This document shows, in pieces, positions 59,999 through 64,000 of a stretch of DNA of 64,000 nt (positions within the stretch are counted from its first letter, which is position 1; each line of letters begins with the position of its first letter). The notes below the pieces were generated by a model, which saw nothing but the letters and a program-made list of their open reading frames with translations, did not search any database and was not told where the DNA came from. The position numbers and the translations under genes were made by a program. Location: contig NC_091930.1 of the NCBI RefSeq assembly GCF_041260155.1, positions 1,406,001 to 1,470,000 of the forward strand. The letters are read 5' to 3'. This DNA comes from Ptychodera flava (Eukaryota > Hemichordata > Enteropneusta > Ptychoderidae).

Positions 59999-60533
59999 GT
60001 GATTTAAACCCAATTCTTCGTTATCTGCTTTTTGACTTAAAAAAGAAAGTTCATCGTGTCTTTTTTGTATTTATGACGGGTGGTCCTACTTGTAACAGTA
60101 GTAAAAGTTTATTTCAGCTGACAAAGATATATGGTACACGCAAGATGTCACATAACTGTTAACCAAAAATCACAATAATGCACTTGTTAGCAGTAGGCAT
60201 CTGTAAAGAGATAAGTGATTTGAAAATCCGCTGCTGTAAAATCATACATGACATTATAAAGTTAACAAGGTTTTTGACTTGGATGACTATCAGGGGTTTA
60301 ACCTTACCAAATTGCTGGGGAGAACCTAGCTTAGCTAGGATTTGGATTTTAAAATATTGACAGTTGGAAAATTGCAGGGGTGGTTCCCCTCCCCGCAGAC
60401 AACGGCCTTTACTATGCTACTATAATTGAATTAAATTAAAGAAAGTTCTGATTATTTTGTATCAAATTACAATTACACTTTCCGGTGTACACAGGTTTCA
60501 TTGATTGCTGACAACATTTTTCTTTTTCCGCAG

Positions 60534-61017
60534 GTTCTGTGACGATGCCATCTCGTCGTCACAGTGTTGGTGCAACAACTGAACCGAGAGCTGTTCCATG
60601 TCACCGTGCAGAACTAAACGGTACAGTGGACACTCTAAATCTGATTCTGTCACATCCCCAGATGCAAATACAAGACGGTAACGCCCACTCCACATTGTTC
60701 AGTCGAGATGACTTCCATGTCGAAGAATTGCATCACTACAAAACAAGTTTACGAAAACACATGGCAAAGTAACAACTGACGTCTATGTCCAAGAAGCAAG
60801 GCTCGGAGCATACCAGACCAAAATGGACGCACTTGTCAGGGATTTCACTGCTAATCAACACATATCGGGCAGATGGAGAATGCTACGGAATCTGACTTCA
60901 TCGAGTTAAAGATAGGGACCACTAACTGCAGCCGTCAGAAGATGGTGGAATTGCGTGAGGATAACGAAGTGTTGACTTTGTACAAGTTGAAGGGTGAGCT
61001 AGGACGCGTCACTGAAG
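60534..61017 (+). pseudogene. Exon 5 of the broken gene: conserved downstream region with two shifts
   Basis: The acceptor is TTTTTCCGCAG and the donor GTAAGT. Three successive frames read as protein: MPSRRHSVGATTEPRAVPCH to FSRDDFHVEELHH, then VTTDVYVQEARLGAYQTKMD, then NATESDFIELKIGTTNCSRQ to LGRVTEG. I do not recognise a named domain, but the composition and phase closure indicate one coding exon with two single-base losses. No later exon was found before the window ends. Confidence 0.6.
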
Positions 61018-64000
61018 GTAAGTAAAGCTTTTATGAAGAGAAACAATACTCGTTAGGGGTGGACCATTTGATGATATCCGGGCGGGGGAGTTGGCAGATT
61101 TGAGGGGGGAGGGAATCCGAGAGGTTGCCTTTTATAAATCCACAATGTCGATGTGCCATATGCAGCGCACCCTTTGTTCATGACAATGCCATAACATATG
61201 AAATGACTACATTTCATTTAAAGCGTCCTGATTGACTAGTATTCTAACTGACACTTTCGCTGTTGTTTTACGTGAACCAAGTATTTCAATCTGCAGCATT
61301 AAGGCGCATCATTCATTTTGTGCATATGCTGCAGTTTCTGATCCTTACACCTGAAAATATCTTGACTACTCAATTCAGCTTGTTCACATAGCCTGCATTG
61401 GATATCCTGTGTCCATTGCTGTTCACTACAATGATGTGCTGGGCTTATCATAACTTGTGAACCAATGTATTTGTGGTACATAAAGGGGTTCCCGCAGTCA
61501 CCCCGATATGTAATGTTTCTTTAACTACTCTTTTCTAATTTCTAACAACTTTACGACCAACAATAGCAATTTAATATGGCGAGGGTTAGACAAGGGTACT
61601 AGAATTTGACAGAAATAGATCTAATAGACTTATAAATGTCCTAATAATAACTTATGATTTTGTTTGTCGCTCAAAGCATGTTATCGGATACACCTGTTAA
61701 TATCCAAATAGATGCTGCATTCGAAAATGAATAGCGATACCCTGAATTTGAACCAATGTATCATAAACTTTTGAAACAGAAATACTAAGCACTTCTGTAG
61801 CATGTACATATACTGAAGCTGCGCTTTGATTTGTTTTTGTATTAAATTGCATTTCTTTGCATTAATTGTGAAAAAAATATATTTACCTATTTGGATATTC
61901 ACTTGTCTCTGCTGACATGGCAATGATTGGAATTAAGTACATTTTCGATCAGATTCGGAAATCATTTTGTGTCTTATGTATTTTGAGTCTTCATGAAAAC
62001 TATGTTTAAAACACTCAAAATGGCAACAAGATAACTCCCTTTTACTATGTAAAATTCAAAATTTCTGTATCAGAAGGAAAACACCCAAAAAATCCACTAA
62101 TTGGATTAATTGTGTCATTTCAGTATTCAACTACCTCTATGCATTTGCAGTCTTTCAAATCCTTGTGCCGCATGTTTTTAGCCTGCTGCCTAGAACAAAC
62201 TTAATCATAGTGGTAATGGTTTTCTTATAGATTGAAACGTCGATGACTTCTTATTTGCCTCCATAAGTAATTTTGCTGTAGTAAAGAATTCTTGTATTTT
62301 CTTTCCAACTTCCAGACATTCTGAAGCAGATGCTGTTTGCCTTTAGTACGATATAAACTTTGTGCTGCTTTACCTTCATTTCCTTATTCAGTTTGGCATG
62401 TGAACAGCAATTACTGGCATTCAGCACACGTATTCGCGCGAAAATATTTCTCTCAAACGGGAAATAAGAATGAAAGAGGCCTGGATATATACAGTAAGAA
62501 ATACAGTTCTTTGTGAAACAGGGAGTAAAAAATAATGTTCCTTAGTCAATCCTTCACCCCCATACAGAATGGTCCACCCCTTAATTAGAAAAGCCTTGTC
62601 AAAACATACCACAAATGTATATATTTTATGACTGATGCGTGTCTAAAAAAGCACATGTTTTGTAAACAGTCTTGTGTATCATTCCTTTAGAGAACATTTT
62701 CATTTTAATCAATTACATTTATTTTTATTGCTTCATATTCACGGTCTTTGATAGCAGAGCCATGTCCAGAGAATGTAACCCTGCCAAATTCCCTCGCACT
62801 GGAACTGTTAAAACTGAACCTCGTATATATAAGACTAAATCACAAATAGTTGTTACACAATCATTCTTCAAAACTTGTGCGTACCACGCATTATTTTTCA
62901 GCGTTTTTTTTTTTTGTAGTCACGTACGTGATAATACATATTCATTTTCCGGCTACGACTCCTTGATTCCAGTTTAACCAAAAAATCTAACGACAACGTC
63001 ACAAATATAAATAAATTCAATAAAAATTTGATGCCAAGATACCAAGTTTCAGTCGATAAGTAGGAGATAGTTTTCCAAAAAGCTTTTGCGAGAGCACTCC
63101 GGATTCGTCTAAATGAGGGTTGAAATCTAAGAAATCGCTGACCCGTAGTGGTGTGTAGAGATTGATGAAGTGATCGCAAACGAAGTTTGTGGGTCTCTAG
63201 GAGCTGGGCAAAAATACGAATTCGAATATCACGTAAGTGGAAGCCTACTGAAATGTTGTCATTTATCCAAGAATTTTGAACGCAATAGGTACCAAGTACA
63301 TTCTCTTTAGGCTGTGTTCACGAACACCTCTTGGCAAAACTCTGAGCTAAAAGATGGGGGGTCTTGAAAAACAGAGAAGCTGAAAGGGAGACTTGAAAAA
63401 TATATAATGGAAGGGCTTTTTTGTGAGAATCACAGTAAGAGGCCAAAGGCGACTAACTAAGACATTTGTTGTAAGAAAATACAAAGTCGCTCAAATTTGA
63501 TCAGAATTGGTATATACCAGTATGGGTTACCAATGATCAACAATAAATGTTGTTTCTATCTGTTCAGTGGAGGAAAATTCTACGTTGATGTTATGACATA
63601 ATTTCTGCACAGTACAACCAGAAAAACGACAAGAAATATTTAAACCAGAAAAACAAGAATGACAAAAGTAATTAAGGTCTAACTTTAGGTACTGGAGGTC
63701 AACTTTAGCAACATACATATCAGAAACAAGCCCCTCTTAGTTTAGTATAAACGGTCTTCCCTATCTACTGTCTATGGTTGCAGCTGGTCAGTTAATATGT
63801 AACAGTTCATAAACAATGACAGGAAATGAGTCAAGATCAGTGGACTTTGCCTGTTTCTCAATGGCATGCCTCTTGCAGGATTTCACTTTTTCTTACCTCA
63901 TTTGCACATTTTTGACACTGATGTGTTCATTTGAACAAATTCACATCTCAACCCCTGCATCTACCTGTACACCAAATACTGAGATGGTAGCTTTGGCGGT
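61018..64000. other. Window end, no supported exon
   Basis: The sequence is AT-rich with short ORFs lacking recognisable domains. G-rich dispersed repeat pieces lie near 61070-61130 and 63350-63420. Later exons of the pseudogene, if any, lie beyond the window. Confidence 0.5.

Larger units (their letters stand above)
53581..61017 (+). pseudogene. Broken GT4-like glycosyltransferase + TRADD-N-like gene, five exons
   Basis: Exons: 53581-53699 (ATG, donor GTAAGT), 57741-59031, 59289-59339, 59624-59998, 60534-61017. Exon 2 encodes a GT-B fold and exon 4 a TRADD-like N-terminal domain. Exon 5 carries a further conserved region. Lesions visible by frame reading are a shift in exon 1 near 53645, a shift near 58445, an in-frame TAG at 58709, a shift at 58833-58867, and two in exon 5 (near 60740 and 60860). 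Most look like single-base losses. Correcting both exon 5 shifts restores its phase-1/phase-1 boundaries, which supports the reading. By family analogy it would be a cytosolic immune or conflict-type protein. A downstream effector region may once have existed but is not seen. The alternative to decay is local assembly error. Confidence 0.75.

Noticed and set aside
62672-62977. Possible later exon of the GT4/TRADD-N locus
   Set aside because: The frame is short, with a Phe-rich end from a T tract, and has no similarity to the upstream modules.

Overview
This window is nuclear DNA from a non-vertebrate animal, most likely a marine invertebrate; I cannot name the species. It is AT-rich, with short exons bounded by GT/AG introns, long dinucleotide and trinucleotide microsatellites, fold-back elements, tRNA-derived SINEs and Penelope-like retroelement fragments. 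There are no operons and nothing bacterial or viral.

Region 1 (about 1.9-35.3 kb, + strand) holds one complete TRPM-family cation channel gene. I traced 21 exons by hand. Every junction is GT/AG and phase-consistent, and the exons sum to 3,378 nt, giving 1,125 residues plus a stop. Exons 1-5 encode the N-terminal SLOG-like TRPM homology region, exons 6-13 the helical linker, exons 14-18 the pre-S1 to S6 membrane domain, exon 19 the TRP helix and exon 21 a C-terminal coiled coil. The S2/S3 residues that bind Ca2+ in TRPM2/4/5/8 are present. No NUDT9-H or kinase domain is visible. A segment between exons 19 and 20 is tandemly duplicated and makes a phase-neutral candidate cassette exon.

The TRPM introns carry several distinctive elements: a ~1.1-kb inverted repeat (8.65-9.74 kb), smaller hairpin elements, a TTAA-flanked MITE, a two-copy element built of ~224-bp modules (18.4-21.0 kb), an array of RFX X-box-like palindromes at ~140-bp spacing (31.7-32.4 kb) and another large fold-back (33.85-34.7 kb).

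Region 2 (35.3-53.5 kb) shows no gene I can recognise. It contains dispersed repeats, a diverged tandem segmental duplication (about 43.9-46.5 and 46.9-48.9 kb) and a TIR element filled with ~147-bp tandem repeats (49.6-51.2 kb).

Region 3 (53.6-61.0 kb, + strand) holds a second locus with five recognisable exons. It encodes a GT-B (GT4-like) glycosyltransferase-type domain followed by a TRADD-like N-terminal domain, a pairing known from invertebrate immune/conflict-type proteins. Each domain keeps clear protein-level similarity, but the reading frame is broken by at least five frameshifts and a stop. It reads as a young pseudogene, or less likely as a locally error-rich assembly. Its first intron is packed with Penelope-like GIY-YIG fragments, a SINE and a 1,747-bp TIR transposon nested inside one Penelope copy. 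From 61.0 kb to the end I see no supported exon.
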